Shown: positions 44,661 through 57,640 of the stretch, in pieces
Layout: each line of letters starts with the position of its first letter
Numbering within the stretch: the stretch's first letter is position 1
From: Rhizophagus irregularis
Taxonomy: Eukaryota > Glomeromycota > Glomeromycetes > Glomerales > Glomeraceae
Assembly: GCF_026210795.1 (NCBI RefSeq)
Contig: NC_089437.1
Location: 3,658,001 to 3,722,000 of the forward strand
Reading direction: 5' to 3'
DNA: 64,000 nucleotides
Notes under the pieces: generated by a model
Databases searched by the model: none
Told to the model about the DNA's origin: nothing
What the model saw: only the letters and a program-made list of their open reading frames with translations
Program-made: the position numbers and the translations under genes

Positions 44661-46730
44661 ATGAGTATTTCGACCACAAAGAGTACGATAAAATTTCATA
44701 ACGGACATCAATTTATTATATTTGAAGTTTTAGCGATACGAATATTCTTACTTACGATGTGATAGCGATAGTAAATGCCTAAACTGAAGTTATTGCTTGT
44801 AAGATAAGCGATCAAATATAATGCAAACCTGATTTTTTTAAATTTTTTTTCCCTTCATAATCTATTTAATGATTTTTTTTTCTCATTCTTTGGCGTGTAT
44901 TAAAGATAATAAATTATTGTAAATTTTTCAATTATCAATTTAATTTATAAATTTATTAACTCAATTATATTTAAAAAATATTTATTATAAATTCGAATGT
45001 CATAAATGAACAAGTTCAAAATAAATCACATTTCATATATTTTACATTTTATAGTCCTAACTCCCCTTTAAACATGAATTCTTGTTAGTAATATATATTT
45101 CTTTAAATTTACCATACATCCGATTTAATGGTGCCAGAATCCATTTCCAAGACTTAAGTTATACGATATTTATAAATATTACGTATTACCGGATTAATTA
45201 TTTTGTTCGCTGAGGCCTTCACTATAATTTGCATTTTTGGTGTTTCATCCAATTTTCATTGTTTCTTTGATAAGTAGACTTTAAAGACACTAATATGACA
45301 TGGATTATTGTTTAATAATAATAGGCCCGTAGTCAATCCAGTTAAAAGAATGAATGGAAGCTTAAGGACATAGTAAACTTATAAGATTAAAATGGTAAAA
45401 TGAATTTCAGAAATAATCGTTAAAATGAATTGAGAAATTTAAAGGCGTTCGAAGCATTTTATGAATTTGCTAATTAAAGAATTATTTTGCTTACATTTAT
45501 ATTATTTGAACTTAACATGATATAGAGATGTAACTTTGTAATAATCACATAAATACGACATAAATACTTTTGTTTCAAAATGTACAAAAATTAACAAACT
45601 GTACCAATTTTCAATTTTTAAAACATTTCAATAATTTAATACAGTCGTTAGATCATCAATTTTTTTTAACGTTATTATAGAATAATCTGCTCTCTTGATG
45701 TCAATCATTTTGGCTAAAATTAACGCACTACTAAATGTTCTTAATTCCATTTCAAAATTTTAACATTACCTGTGAATAATAACGTTCTTTTCTTTCTTTT
45801 GGATGGACAAGTTTTACATTAAACAATATATGTATATCCGATAGGTATTGCATGTAGCAATTTGTTTCTTTAATTGATTGGATGTCTGTTACAAGAGTTT
45901 CATGTAAAACTGGTGTACTTGTATAACATATTGAAAAAGTTATATGAAATTCTTGCAAAAAATATGTATAAGAAGACCGATATCCCTATTCCTCCATCCA
46001 ATAACTATTAAATATTGAAACTTTTATTTTTATTGAGTTATTGAGTGATACACGTAATTCTACATGTGGAATATTAAGACACAAAATTAATATGTTAGTT
46101 GCCGCAAAAAACTTTCATATGTTGATAAAATAATATGAAAAATATTTCATTGATCGCTGTTGGGGATGAAATAATTAATCTACTGTTAAAATAAAAGGTG
46201 AAATTGCATACTAATATCATCAAAATCTATCTCACTTAACGAATTTACGTAAATCATAACTTACACATAACTTACACATGACTGTACGATTAATCCAATA
46301 TAAATCGAGTTAATTCCAGATTCTAATTCATTCACGTTTTTCACATATTGAAAAATCCATTTACATTCCTTACATTCTTGCTTTTCAGTTGGCAATGCTA
46401 AAAACATAAAAAAAAATATCACCGATCTTGCAGGAAAAAGAATTGGGATTTAGGAATAATACGAAACTTCATTATGTATCATGGGAACAGTCCCAAGCTT
46501 TTGTAAAAAATTTTCTGGCAAATAAGAAAAAAATAAGTTTTGCAAATATAAAAAAAAGCATTTTATTTGTATGAAGAAGCACATAAATCTCTAATTTTTA
46601 ATTTTAATAATTATAATATTTAATGCAATTAAGCTTTGGTTATTAAGATTTGCAAGTGCTTTGAGAGCCTTCTATTATAAATTTTTTATGTCTTCGGGAA
46701 CTAGTTTGTGAAGTTTCATTTTGACTTCTC
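44661..46730. other. AT-rich intergenic DNA
   Basis: Two kilobases without a convincing gene. Isolated open stretches such as 45958-45752 (minus) have no recognisable domain and end without splice support. Confidence 0.45.
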
Positions 46731-47277
46731 CTAAGTTTTGCTTGTAGATTTGTGCCATTTACTAATCGCTCCAAGGGTCTTCTGTAAAGGAGGCTTATAA
46801 ACTTGTGAGTCTTTGGGAACTGGATCATAAAGTCTCATGTTGGCTTCTTCTAAGGTTTGATTGTTACTTTGGAATTTAACATTACTTTTATCCATTACCT
46901 GTTGCAATAACTTCAAGTCATTGGTTGACGTCTCAACATCATTTAGTAAATTCTTTAAATTGTTAATACATTCCTGTTCTTCTTGTGTCAACTCTATATT
47001 GTTCTTCTTGAGATCAATGCCAGAATCCACCAGACGCCACTTTATACTTGAGAGTTCGTTTTGTTCTTCCATTGTCTCATACGTATTCCTCAAATGATTT
47101 TCTAGATTTCCCATGTCTTTACATAAATTATTTATAGTCAAATTATGTTCTAGATTTCCTATTTCTTCACAGAAATTATTTATAGCTCCTTCCAGTAATG
47201 CAAAACCTTCTTTCTTTATTACTTTGACTGTTCCTTTAATGTATTACATTTTTGCCTAAGATCTTGTGTGGTCATTT
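46731..47277 (-). pseudogene. Decayed coiled-coil protein gene
   Basis: On the minus strand, ATG at 47277 opens MTTQDLRQKCNTLKEQSK and stops. The neighbouring frame, entered by a one-base shift, continues KEGFALLEGAINNFCEEIGN and then NNLCKDMGNLENHL to the stop at 46731. The product is rich in Glu, Asn, Leu and Lys with heptad-like spacing (LKNLLNDVETSTNDLKLLQQ), i.e. a coiled coil. A further piece in another frame (LQAKLRRSQNETSQTSSRRH, down to about 46643) may be its former C-terminus. The near-repeat of NNFCEEIGNLEHNL and NNLCKDMGNLENHL suggests an internal duplication. Partner and function unknown. Probably non-functional unless the shift is an error. Confidence 0.4.
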
Positions 47278-47961
47278 TATGTGATCCTATCAAAGCTATA
47301 GACGTTGATAATTTTTTTCATTCTTTTCATTTCATTTTAAAAGCTAACTACATTTATTTATTAGAATCTTGTTTTTAGTGAAAGTAAACTTCGATCTAAC
47401 CGAGTGTTGCTGTGAGTTGTAGATGTGACATGGATACTAATTTAATTTTTGATCCGGATGAACGTTGGACACTTGATTTTGGTTTTGAAACACCCTAAAA
47501 CACAAAATACATCTACATAAAATTTTTTTTTTATTGCTTTCCCATATTTTAAAATGTTGATACAATAAACTTAATTTTCAACTAATATAAATCGCACTGT
47601 TTTTTTTTATTTTATACAGCATAATACTTATTTTCATTGCTACAAAATATAAATATACCTAGAACTTGCGTGGTCATGAAATAATTTGACATAGTAAGTG
47701 GACACGTTGCAGAAAAGTGTTTACTGGATGATGTTTTAGCTTTTAAGAATATTTAAATGTTTCCGAGTATATCGTATCGATTGTATTTAAGAAAGTTTGA
47801 AATTTTAAGAGAAAGTTTGAAGAAAAGTTTAAGAAAAGGTTGAAAAGGTGAGATGTATATATACTTGGGAATAAATCATTGTTGTCAAAAAAAAGTAATT
47901 TATCAGTATATGAAAAGAATGATTAATATTGTAATATTTATACATCATAATTTATAATCAT
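47278..47961. other. Intergenic, no gene seen
   Basis: AT-rich. A short G-A-rich stretch (aagaaagtttgaaatttt with related words around 47790-47850) repeats aag-aaa-gttt words. Nothing else is recognisable. Confidence 0.45.
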
Positions 47962-48227
47962 GGCGGATTTATGAAATACCCTAAATTTGTCCGTCATGTC
48001 AAATTAAATAAATATTTGACAATCTTTGTCACCAAATTTCCCAAATTTATTAGTGAACAGTCAACTAAAAAATTTTTTTGTACCCCAAATCTTGCGTCTA
48101 ACCAATTTTTCCAGTGTTAAAGGTGCGTCATATTTGACATTTTTAGGAAAAAAGCTTAATGTTTCTGTAAGTCAATTTTAATTCCCGAGGGCGCAGCAGG
48201 GTTTTTGCCAAATTTCATAAATCCGCC
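47962..48227. mobile_element. 266-bp MITE with perfect 16-bp inverted ends
   Basis: ggcggatttatgaaat at the left is mirrored by atttcataaatccgcc at the right, and short inner stretches also pair (aatatttgacaatc against catatttgacattt is direct, not inverted). Non-coding. No obvious target duplication. Confidence 0.65.
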
Positions 48228-48561
48228 GCAATGTTACAATGTAGACGTTTCAAGAACATCCGTTAAATAAAGTACCTATCTAAAAAAAAATAATCACTAA
48301 CATAATGCGAGCTCCTAAGCGTAACTACATTGTGAAAATTCCATAGATCTGTTAAATTGTTATTAAACCATACTGTATTAAACCTATCCCTGATTCTACT
48401 ATAAAACCTATCCATCTATTCAAAATATTATAACTAAACCTATTTTTAATTCTCTCACTTGTACCAAATGACCCAATTAATGATCGTTCCTGTTCCCAGC
48501 ATTTTCATCTTCATTTCTTTTTTTTCCATTTGATAACATCTTTACATCATTCGTTCTAAAT

Positions 48562-49330
48562 TTAAATTCTGGCATAATTCCTTATATTGACCACGAACTT
48601 TTGTATAGCATCCTTGAAAACATTATCGTTGATTTCTAAACAGTTTTTTATTGACGATACCTTTAACTGTTTCATGAAAAATTCTTCCATTAAAATCAGG
48701 AACGATCTATCATCCAATATCTGCAATAATTTGGCATGATAATTAAATGGTATTCGAAAATTATTCTCATCTAATTTGTCTTTCAACTTATCAAATGCTT
48801 CATTGATTATCTGTTTAATCGTTGGATCCTTTTCTTTACAAATCCATACATGTGTCACGTTTCAATCATAACATTGCATCGACAACATTTACTACTTTCA
48901 TAGAGTTCCAGATTTCTTTGATTTAACATTGTAAATGTCGGTAAAATTTCTAAATAATTTTTTAAATTATAGGCAGTAAGATCATTATTCAAACTAGAAA
49001 CATCACCCTGAAACTCTTTCATAATTATATTAATCGACGCTTTCCAGTCTATTTCAACATCCGTAATTTTAACCCTATATGATCTATTAACGTTTAACGC
49101 TAACCAATCAGCTAACTGGTTAGTATTTCTCCAAAATACTAAATATTCCCACGTATAGTCATTCTTAATATTGACTTTACTTTTATTATTATCGCTTTCG
49201 TCTAAATGTGCTGTTTTGCATAGACCATCAGCTATATCGTTTAATATGAATGACTTTTAACAAACATTAATATCTATACCATTATCTTTGATAAATCGTT
49301 CTAGTGTCTTCCATATTGCCCCGAAATTAA
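48562..49330 (-). pseudogene. LINE-type retrotransposon C-terminal relic
   Basis: Minus strand. A long frame reads NDIADGLCKTAHLDES, NDYTWEYLVFWRNTNQLADW, LNVNRSYRVKITDVEIDW and ILPTFTMLNQRNLELY, then CCRCNVMIET. A one-base shift leads to THVWICKEKDPTIK, ending at 48562. C-x2-C, then H-x4-C, with LPT and LY upstream, matches the C-terminal cysteine-histidine region that follows reverse transcriptase in many LINE-like elements. The polymerase motifs themselves are not in the window. At least one internal stop (near 49258) and one frameshift are present, so it is dead. Confidence 0.45.
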
Positions 49331-50264
49331 TGTTAAACTCCCTTGTTTATACAATAATTTCATGTCTGACGTGAAGATGATGTCAAATCATTGTACTTAA
49401 CATGCCGAAACACTTGATCAAATAATTTGATGTGTATTATAAAGGTCGGCAAATTAAATTTTTTGATTATTAAAAAATATCCAACTAAATTTTTACACGT
49501 TATAAAATTAATGTTTCTATTAATTACAAATAAAAATTACAATTTTTTATATTATCAATAACATTATTTTTTTCATTGACTAGTGATTAAAATTGTGACT
49601 ATACATATTATGAGGAAACATTTACTAAATGTTCAGGTCAGGTTCGTAATTAATCTGATTTAAAATACTATTATCAATTTTAAAATTAGTGAAAATAATT
49701 TTTTTATAAAGTTTATCAGAATTTCGTTCTTTGAATTTTATTTATTTATTTTTTTTTTATAAGGGATTATTTAACATATTATTATGGAATATTTACGATA
49801 GATCTATTATTTATTTTAATAAATTTACCATTAAGAACGCCTAATGACATGGTCCTTGATATGATAGACCTTCAGTCCTTCATTTATATGATTAATGTTT
49901 GAAAGAAACGTAATCTTTGGATATCCGCTCACGCAAGTAATAAGGTACCAGAGTCAGAACAAGAAAGAAGAATTCTTTCGCCGCAAAGAAGGTAAATGTT
50001 TATCAAAATTAGACAAAAGTTTATGATTTCCATAACATCACATGAAATTGATTTCAATTTCATGACAATATCGTTTAATTTGAATACTATATTGACTGAA
50101 AATTCGTGGTAATTTGGAAAAAGCTCTATTATAAGGAATCTTGTTATAGTAAAAATTATTATTTATTTTAGTAAATTAGTAGTAATAATAAAGATGAGTT
50201 ATATTTTTTTTCGATAATTAAGGCTTCTTTTTTTTTCGTCCCCATCATTAACGCGCTTCTTGCT
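49331..50264. other. AT-rich intergenic DNA
   Basis: No gene seen. The sequence resumes coding-like text only at 50265. Confidence 0.45.
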
Positions 50265-50600
50265 TTAAGTCTTTATTAACTTCTTGATCTTTTTGAAGTC
50301 TTGACTCAAACCCGCGTTCAAGGTATTAAACTCATTAACTTTTTTCTCTAATAAATTTTCACTATTTGCTTCTTCCCATTCTTTTCGTAAAAGACTCCAC
50401 TCAGCTAATTGATCATCTGAAATTGGTAACGTTTTCTTTTCTATCGACTTCTTTAACAGCTTATGATTCGGTTTCATTATCTGAGCGTCTTCAGGGCCTT
50501 CTAGCTCTATAGCTTTTCCGCCGAGTTTGCCATTTTTTCTTCTCATGAAAATTTGCTAATACTACCAATTTACCATTGATCTGAAGAAATGTACCAAAAG
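50265..50600 (-). pseudogene. Broken charged-protein ORF, unrecognised
   Basis: Minus strand, ATG at 50546: MRRKNGKLGGKAIELEGPED continues as 93 residues rich in Lys, Glu and Leu, including DDQLAEWSLLRKEWEEANSE. Just upstream another frame reads GTFLQINGKLVVLANFHEKK and runs into this one by a frame change. The two were probably one coding region. No domain recognised. Its neighbours are other relics, which fits a transposon-derived origin. Confidence 0.3.
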
Positions 50601-53600
50601 CGAAAACTTAACCCTTTTTGCATAAAATCCCAAATTTTCACGGTACCTTCAGTTTCTTTATATGCTTGCTATTACATCTTTCTTTTATATCTGCTAATCC
50701 TAATTCGGCTGTAAACCATCTACAAAATAATTTCTCTTTGTTGTATTTTATCTCACAAGACCAAAATTTAGTAAATATATCTCAGCCCTTAGTTTAAACG
50801 CTTTACGTATCCCACATTTTTGAAACCATTTAAATTATTTTTACATACGTCCAACATATTGAATTTATAATATTAACATTAATTTATTATATACAGTACT
50901 TGTTATTTAAGTTATCATGTACATATACATTATTATATGAAAATTCGTTCAAAGATCTTTATTATTTTTTTTATTTGTCAACAAGTTTTACGAATTGATA
51001 ATTAAAATAAATAATATTTACGGTTTCCATATAATTGACCGAGAATCAACTAAATTTTGAAATTATGCTCAATACTATCAAGATGATGATTACATCGATT
51101 TTGAACCTGGAATTATAAACTTGTTATTATATATTATTTAGTATTTAAAATTTATCAATTTATTTGTTATAATAATTTTAAATATTTTTTTTTTTTAGGA
51201 ATTTATACTCGATCAATTGTAATTATAAAGCACAACTAGTCGTGGATTATAAAAAGACAATACTTCGCATAGATATTATCCGACCTTTACTCCTTCCAAA
51301 AACAATCTACACGAAGAGGAGCAGCTGAACCAAGAGTACAACCTCAATATATAATCCAAATATTAACTATATCCCTTCTTATTTATCTCGCTCTTTTTCT
51401 TTGTCTTCATTTCACTCTTGTTCCATCACTTATACAAATGAAGACAATAATACTAGTAGTATATATTATATTATATTATATACTGTTAGAAAATAGCTTA
51501 GTTTAAAATAGTTAATATTAATGAGTGACACGTATTTAGTGCACTCTTTAGTGCACTTCCAACGGGATGTGAATGGAGTAGACCAGCATCTTTACAATAT
51601 CTTTACAATGCTGGTCATTAACAAACCTTTAAATAACTACAACCGCAGTGGCCATGGTAAAATGACCGAGTGTTTCTGCAGGCAAATCATTCGAAGGACC
51701 AACAACCGTGATTTCTGGTTCCTGCGAATCCGGTAACCATTTAGCATTTGTAACACTAGAAACGAAAGCTATTAAAAAAAATTGTGAACAATAATAATAG
51801 GAATAGTTTGAACTTTGAAATTAACATACGCGAACTAATTGTGTTATTACTATTAGGATTACATCCAATACCAGCAGGATGACACCATGAATTTTTTTAA
51901 CATATATAGGGAATAAAAATACAAACAAAGATCTATTAAAAAAAATAATAATAAACAAATGAGGTATTCATCCGAACACGTAAGAAAAAAGATTGGTATT
52001 GACCGCGTACGAAATATAATTTCCTTTTATATAAAATAAATTGCGGTTTCATTTAGAAAGTAACATTTCAAATACCTGATACATTAAATAAAACAGTAAC
52101 TTTCTATATTATGCATTGTAAAAGTATTTCGTATTTTGAAATATTAAATATCGAAAAATAAAAAATATTGACATATTAATTATCAAAATTAAAATTTTTT
52201 ATGTAGGACACGTAGGAAGCAATAATCGATGGCATAATTATCAATTTCGAAATAAGAATGCCATTGACTCTCACCAAAAAAATGGTATATTATAACAATC
52301 TTTACCACCGCCCTCATATAGCACATTTACCAATTTTTGTATTAAATCTATTTGGTCGCTAAATGAAATATAAATTATCTGTATACTATAATTTTTAAGC
52401 TTTACCATCGCTATCACATCGTAAGTCGCTCGTTGAATCTAGACTATGATTCTCATTCCAATCAAATTCTTGTTCAACAGAAGCTATCATAAATTCATAA
52501 TAATAAACTTTATAGTTATGTTAAAACGTCATGTATAATAATATCTATTTAAATTTAAATAATTTGTATATGTTTAAAAAGTAACTATTATTTTCATAGA
52601 ACTATAATAAATATTCAACAAAAAACGGAGATGTTATTAATATTTTTAATATAAACATTTTATTATGAAAAACGCGTAAAACAGCGTAAAAATTCGCGAT
52701 AATTATTAAAGCTGAGGAGAATGGCAAATTATACACCAAAAACATTGGAATATATGTGTATTTTTATGGATCTTAAATAATAAGGTTAAATTGAATTGTC
52801 CGCACAAGCTGTTAACTAGCGGACATGGACCGGACTGTCCGTTTCGGGACTGTCCAATGTCCGTGTCCGTGTCCCATGACAAACACTGGATTAACGATAA
52901 ACGTAACCATAAAAATTGACACCATTAACATTTCAGGACTTATGAATAAGAAATTCATCATTTCTCTATAAAAGAGTCTATAAAAAAAATATACTAATTA
53001 ATTAATTCAAAAATTATTTACATTATCTTACCATTCAAATAAAACTGGGTGCATCGACGATTAGGAGCTGCGGAGCTGTCGTTGCTCTGCGCCGCGCTTC
53101 GCATGTTGCATAATTTGTTGAGCGCGGCTGCTCCATTCTCAAAATGAAAGCCCCGGTATAATTGGCGTTTCTTCCAGAACACAGAAAAAACCCAAAGATG
53201 AGGCTTAACGACTGGTAGCTTCATAGCGAATATGGCTACTGCCTACTGGTCCCGATTGGGTTTGTAACTTGAGACAATGAATCTGAAGTAGTAGTATCCT
53301 ATACTATTATATCTTCGTGTTCCTAATACATTAAGTTGACACTGATTTTTTGTAATAATTTTATTTACAATAAACACAGGCGATTTTATAGTTATCCTGC
53401 ATAAATTAATAACGAGATATAAATTGCATCTCCTGTCAAACCAATAATACTATTATCTTAATTATCTAATGCAGCACTTCGTTTCCAATAATAAATAATT
53501 ATTTATTTACAGCCGGTTTCATAAGTTATGGACACTTCAACATTTTGTCAAAAGTAATTCGTAAAACTCGGTAGAAGTTAAAAACTATACCGCTTTACTC

Positions 53601-54167
53601 GGGAATCTATCAATATAATTTCTACCTTGTTCTGAATTTTACCGATGTCTCTCTGCATGTGATTTTGTGTAATAAACTAATATACAAATCGCGTCTCATA
53701 TATAAAAAATTATCGGCGGAGTAGCTACCATAATATTATGCACGCTCACTTTGTTATTACAATCTCAGCTATAAAAAAATTTTATCGTGCATGATCACAT
53801 GATCACATGATCAATTATCATGAGTCATCTCGCAGAAAAAAAAATTTTGATCATGACGCAAACTCCGTGGGAAAAAATCTTTTGTATGACAATCTTTTTA
53901 TATATAAATACCATCCCTCTTTCTTATCATTTCCAACGAAGTAATTTTTTTTATTTCTACTTCGTAGTTTTTTATCCTTTCCTTTTAATGTTTTGCAAAC
54001 TTTTTTATCTCGAAACAGTAATAAATTATTTCATGTTAAAGAATTTTCGGTCATAAACAATTTTCTTTATTGGTTAAAATTATTTCAAACACTGCGTGGA
54101 CAAAAAGTTTCTTTTTAAAACATTATTTTATATTTATTATATATTTTGCTGGTTAAGGCCTCTCTCA
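50601..54167. other. Gene-poor stretch
   Basis: About 3.5 kb with no convincing gene. A GC-richer island at 53040-53270 (ggagctgcggagctgtcg and ctgcgccgcgcttcgc words) and the inverted-repeat-like end at 52800-52895 stand out. A hairpin of gtgcac words is at 51540-51557. Confidence 0.45.
52800..52895 (-). mobile_element. Solitary hAT-like terminus
   Basis: Read from its outer end on the minus strand it starts cagtgtttgtcatgggacac, followed by repeated ggac/gtcc words. CAGTG followed by such words is common at hAT ends. No matching opposite end was found in the neighbourhood, so only a terminus can be claimed. Confidence 0.35.
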
Positions 54168-54298
54168 CATACTTTGGTGCGGTATAGGACTTTGCTCTAA
54201 GTAAACTCGTCCTTAGTATGATTTACAGGCAAAAATAAAATGAGGTAAGAGACCCGTTCCTTACTGATAACACACGCGTCATCTCAGGATACCGAATC

Positions 54299-54325
54299 AT
54301 TATAATTTAATGGTTAAATTATAAT
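54299..54325. other. Perfect hairpin in duplication, copy 1
   Basis: attataatttaa-tgg-ttaaattataat: 12 paired bases around a three-base loop. It is repeated identically at 54746-54772. Confidence 0.8.
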
Positions 54326-54745
54326 GAGGGTGCCGCAAAATCTTCTCTTACATGGCAGGACCATGATAAGGATCCTCATACGCATATTTTATTGGAGGTT
54401 GGAGGAAAGTATGTTAAGTGGGGTGGTTGTATCTGATTGGCGGTCCCTAATAAGGGTGACGTTAAATTCCTTAATTCCTATTCGTTTTCTTGATAGATTA
54501 TTTATGAATTTCCTTTTGCTAATTAATCGTTACAGTGACCCGTGTTACTTATACATCGGTACTCTTTAATTTTGTAGATAATTTTCTGATGATCATTCCT
54601 TCTGTTCCTTTCTCACGGTATAGTGCTATGCGAAGGTTCTTATTTTTAGAAACTCATTCTTCGTATGATTTACAGGCGGAAGTAATACAAGGTAAGAGAC
54701 CCGTTCCTTACTGATAACACACGCGTCATCTCAGGATACCGAATC

Positions 54746-54772
54746 ATTATAATTTAATGGTTAAATTATAAT
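54746..54772. other. Perfect hairpin in duplication, copy 2
   Basis: Identical to the hairpin at 54299-54325, followed by the same gagggtgccgcaaaatc. Confidence 0.8.
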
Positions 54773-55027
54773 GAGGGTGCCGCAAAATCTTCTCTTACAT
54801 GGCAGGACCATGATAAGGATCCTCATACGCATACTTTATTGGAGGTTGGAGGAAAGTATGTTAAGTGGGGTGGTTGTATCTGATTGGCGGTCCCTAATAA
54901 GGGTGACGTTAAATTCCTTAATTCCTATTCGTTTTCTTGATAGATTATTTATAAATTTCCTTTTGCTAATTAATCGTTACAGTGACCCGTGTTACTTATA
55001 CATCGATACTCTTTAATTTTATAGGTA

Positions 55028-56057
55028 TAATCAGTAGATCCCGTCAAATTCGGTTGATATGATTAATAAAGTCAATAATTTTACCATATATTTGTATTTT
55101 AATTTTATCATATTTAATATATTTTAAATTTTACTTATTGCGCATTTTCAGCATTTTTAGTAAAAGATGTACAGTACATTAATAAAATAGCTGTGGATTA
55201 ATTTATTTTGCAAAGTAAGAAATGTATATATATATAATGAATAATAATACATAATTAAACTGTCTAATTAGTAAAAATATTTAACAAATTCATCTAATAT
55301 CCGGATATTTTGCATTCTTATTAAATTCTAATAATTGATCTGTGTCAAGTTTTCTAATTGATTCGATATACTGTTTGCAGAAATCTTTAAGATTCTTTTG
55401 CCTTAAAATATTACAAAATATACTATAGAGCTGAACTCTGTTTCATCTCGTCACTTGGTCTGTACATTATTAATAAATTTTCTTTTTTGGTATTATTTTT
55501 ACTTTTTTAATGTCAAAATTAGTATATTGAGCGTAGGAGAACGAATTAAGTGGTCGTACACGCTTTTATATACCGAACGTGTAGTTATTGAGATAATAGA
55601 AGATTATCAATTTATCATGCAACATTGCAATGAACGAATCGACATTTTTTAGTATCAGAATGAGTATTGCAACATTGTAATTATTGTATTATATTTTTAT
55701 TATGTAAAACTTAAGTGATGATAAAACTTATCCATAGCTCTTGCACGTTTGTTAATACATCAAGATTAAAGATATTTAACTTTTAGTATTTAAATTTCCA
55801 AAAAATACTTTAAATAACGATTCGCGTTTAAAAAAGTAATGAAAAATGATATAATATTTTACATTAATAAAAATTTCGAGAAACGCAGCCGTCATGGCGT
55901 ATAATATTTATTTTTTTTTTTTATGATATTTTATGATACGAATTCGCTTATAATAACGTTGCCTCATTAATATAGTATCAAGCAAATGTATCTATTTACG
56001 TGTTGAAAATTTAATTTTTTGTTTAGTTTTCCAAAATTCATTTATTACAGTTTGTAC
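55028..56057. other. AT-rich intergenic DNA
   Basis: One kilobase with no gene or repeat recognised. Confidence 0.5.
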
Positions 56058-56065
56058 TGTAGAAT

Positions 56066-56783
56066 TAGGGATGGTAAAGTCCTAGGTCCTGGACCTAAAG
56101 ACCTGGTCCTAGGACCTGGTCTGCAGATCTTTAGGTCCAAATTTTGGACCAGAAGCGGACCAGGTCCTAAAAAGTCCTAGCCAATAAGGTTATAAGAGAT
56201 CTATATGTTTAAATTATATATGTATAATTTGCTGTAAATTTGATTTTAAGTAATTATAAATTATAAAAAAGTGCACTGCAATATTGCAATACAATTTTTA
56301 TATTATTAAAATCATATAAAAAATGAGTTGCGATATTGCGATTCACATTTTTATATTAAAATCAATATAAAAAAGTGAATCGCGATACCGCAACTCACTT
56401 TTTTTATATAAAATCAATATAAAAAAGTGAATCCCGATACCGCAACTCACTTTTTTTTATATAAAATCAATATAAAAAAGTGAATCCCGATACCGCAACT
56501 CACTTTTTTTATATAAAATCAATATAAAAAAGTGAATCCCGATACCGCAACTCACTTTTTTTATATAAAATCAATATAAAAAAGTGAATCCCGATATCGC
56601 AACTCACTTTTTTTATATTTAATTATTACTAAAATTCATAAAATCTATAAATAACTTAGTCAGGACCAGGTCCTGGGACCAGGTCCAGGACTGGTCCTAA
56701 CAGGACCTGGTCCGCAGGTCCGTTCAATAGGACTTATAGGTCCCAGGACCAGGACCGGACCAGGACCGACCTAACCATCCCTA
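56066..56783. mobile_element. Non-autonomous hAT element, 718 bp, perfect 8-bp TSD
   Basis: The target duplication TGTAGAAT lies at 56058-56065 and again at 56784-56791. The ends are tagggatggt and aaccatcccta. Both subterminal regions are built from ggtcct and aggacc words in alternating orientation (about 56080-56180 and 56660-56770). The centre is an AT-rich tandem repeat. An 8-bp duplication, TAGGG-type ends and repeated subterminal words are hallmarks of the hAT superfamily. With no ORF it depends on a transposase elsewhere. The intact duplication implies a fairly recent insertion. Confidence 0.88.
56340..56625. repeat. 52-53-bp tandem repeat inside the hAT element
   Basis: About five units anchored on gtgaatc at 56375, 56427, 56480, 56532 and 56584. 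Each unit contains aaaaaagtga and, about 16 bases later, tcactttttt, so each forms its own hairpin. The first unit is the most diverged. Confidence 0.85.
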
Positions 56784-56791
56784 TGTAGAAT

Positions 56792-57567
56792 GGTTGGCCA
56801 ACGAAGGGAATGTATAATTTGGGAAACGTACGTCATTGCGATATACAGCTTATCAAACTACTTCGATCGTAGAAATATTCGGTAGTCAAAATGGCCAAAA
56901 ATCCAAACGCCAATCCTTACTTAATCTATACTAGTAGTAATTTATCGAAAATTCATTGGCCGCAGTTGAAAGCCAACTGCCAACGTTTCGAAAATTTATA
57001 TAGTCCAACTATCGATTAGACGAATTAATTCAAGAATTTGATAAATGAGTAGAAAAAATCGATAGAGAATGCGTTTTATTGAAGTCAATTATTTAAGAAA
57101 GAAAAAAGTTTTTCAATTGGTGCGGTCGATTGTATTTTAAGCCGTAAATTTATTGCGTGCGACCAAGATTTTTGTAGAGAACGATGTCATAGAAAAATAA
57201 TTTAAAATTTTGTTCTTTTTTACAAAACGATTTGAATTTTAAGGTAAAATAAGAAAGAGAGTATTTATAATTTGTTCTTAAATGTATGTATTTCCATAAT
57301 CGTCATAATTGTGATGTTTATAAAAATAGAATACTTGGTCAATTTAATTAATTTAACCGTTAACCAATAAAAATTTTCTGGCTGACTAAATGATGAAAGA
57401 GATATAGGGGAAAATATGCGACATGTCACAAAAAGGGTGTTTTTTGTGATTCATTACATGAATGATATGAATGTCGGACAAAAATTGTAAAAATAGGTAA
57501 CTAAGTGTACATTTGTACATTCGTAAACAATGATGAAATAACATCGTTGTACCACGAAAAAAAACCA
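56792..57567. other. Spacer upstream of kinase 2
   Basis: Mostly AT-rich. Between 57030 and 57210 short coding-like pieces can be read in different frames (LDELIQEFDK, VEKIDRECVLLKSII, FIACDQDFCRERCHRK), suggesting a very decayed gene. Too broken to assign. Confidence 0.35.
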
Positions 57568-57575
57568 TATAAAAT
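57568..57575 (+). promoter_or_regulatory. TATA-like box of kinase 2
   Basis: tataaaat about 65-70 bases before the ATG, followed by an A/T-rich leader. Kinase 1 has no equally clear box at this distance, but both genes share a run of A or T followed by ttattatgg or tcattatgg at the start codon. Confidence 0.35.
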
Positions 57576-57640
57576 CACACTCAACCGTTTTTTTTTTAAA
57601 AAAAAAAAATTTTTGACCGGATTAAAATTATTTTTTCATT

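Larger units (their letters stand above)
54168..55027 (+). repeat. 447-bp tandem duplication
   Basis: Two copies of about 400 bases offset by 447. The first parts are diverged (54168-54250 against 54613-54690). From tacaggc and ggtaagagacccgttcctta onward they are nearly identical. Each contains a near-perfect 81-codon frame (MRVPQNLLLHGRT at 54324 and 54771), the two differing at only a few residues. The frame shows no domain, and identity extends equally outside it, so recent duplication explains its conservation. Confidence 0.8.

Noticed and set aside
54324-55016. Duplicated 81-residue protein as a gene family
   Set aside because: Identity is as high outside the frame as inside, so recent tandem duplication explains it. 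No domain and no splice or promoter support.
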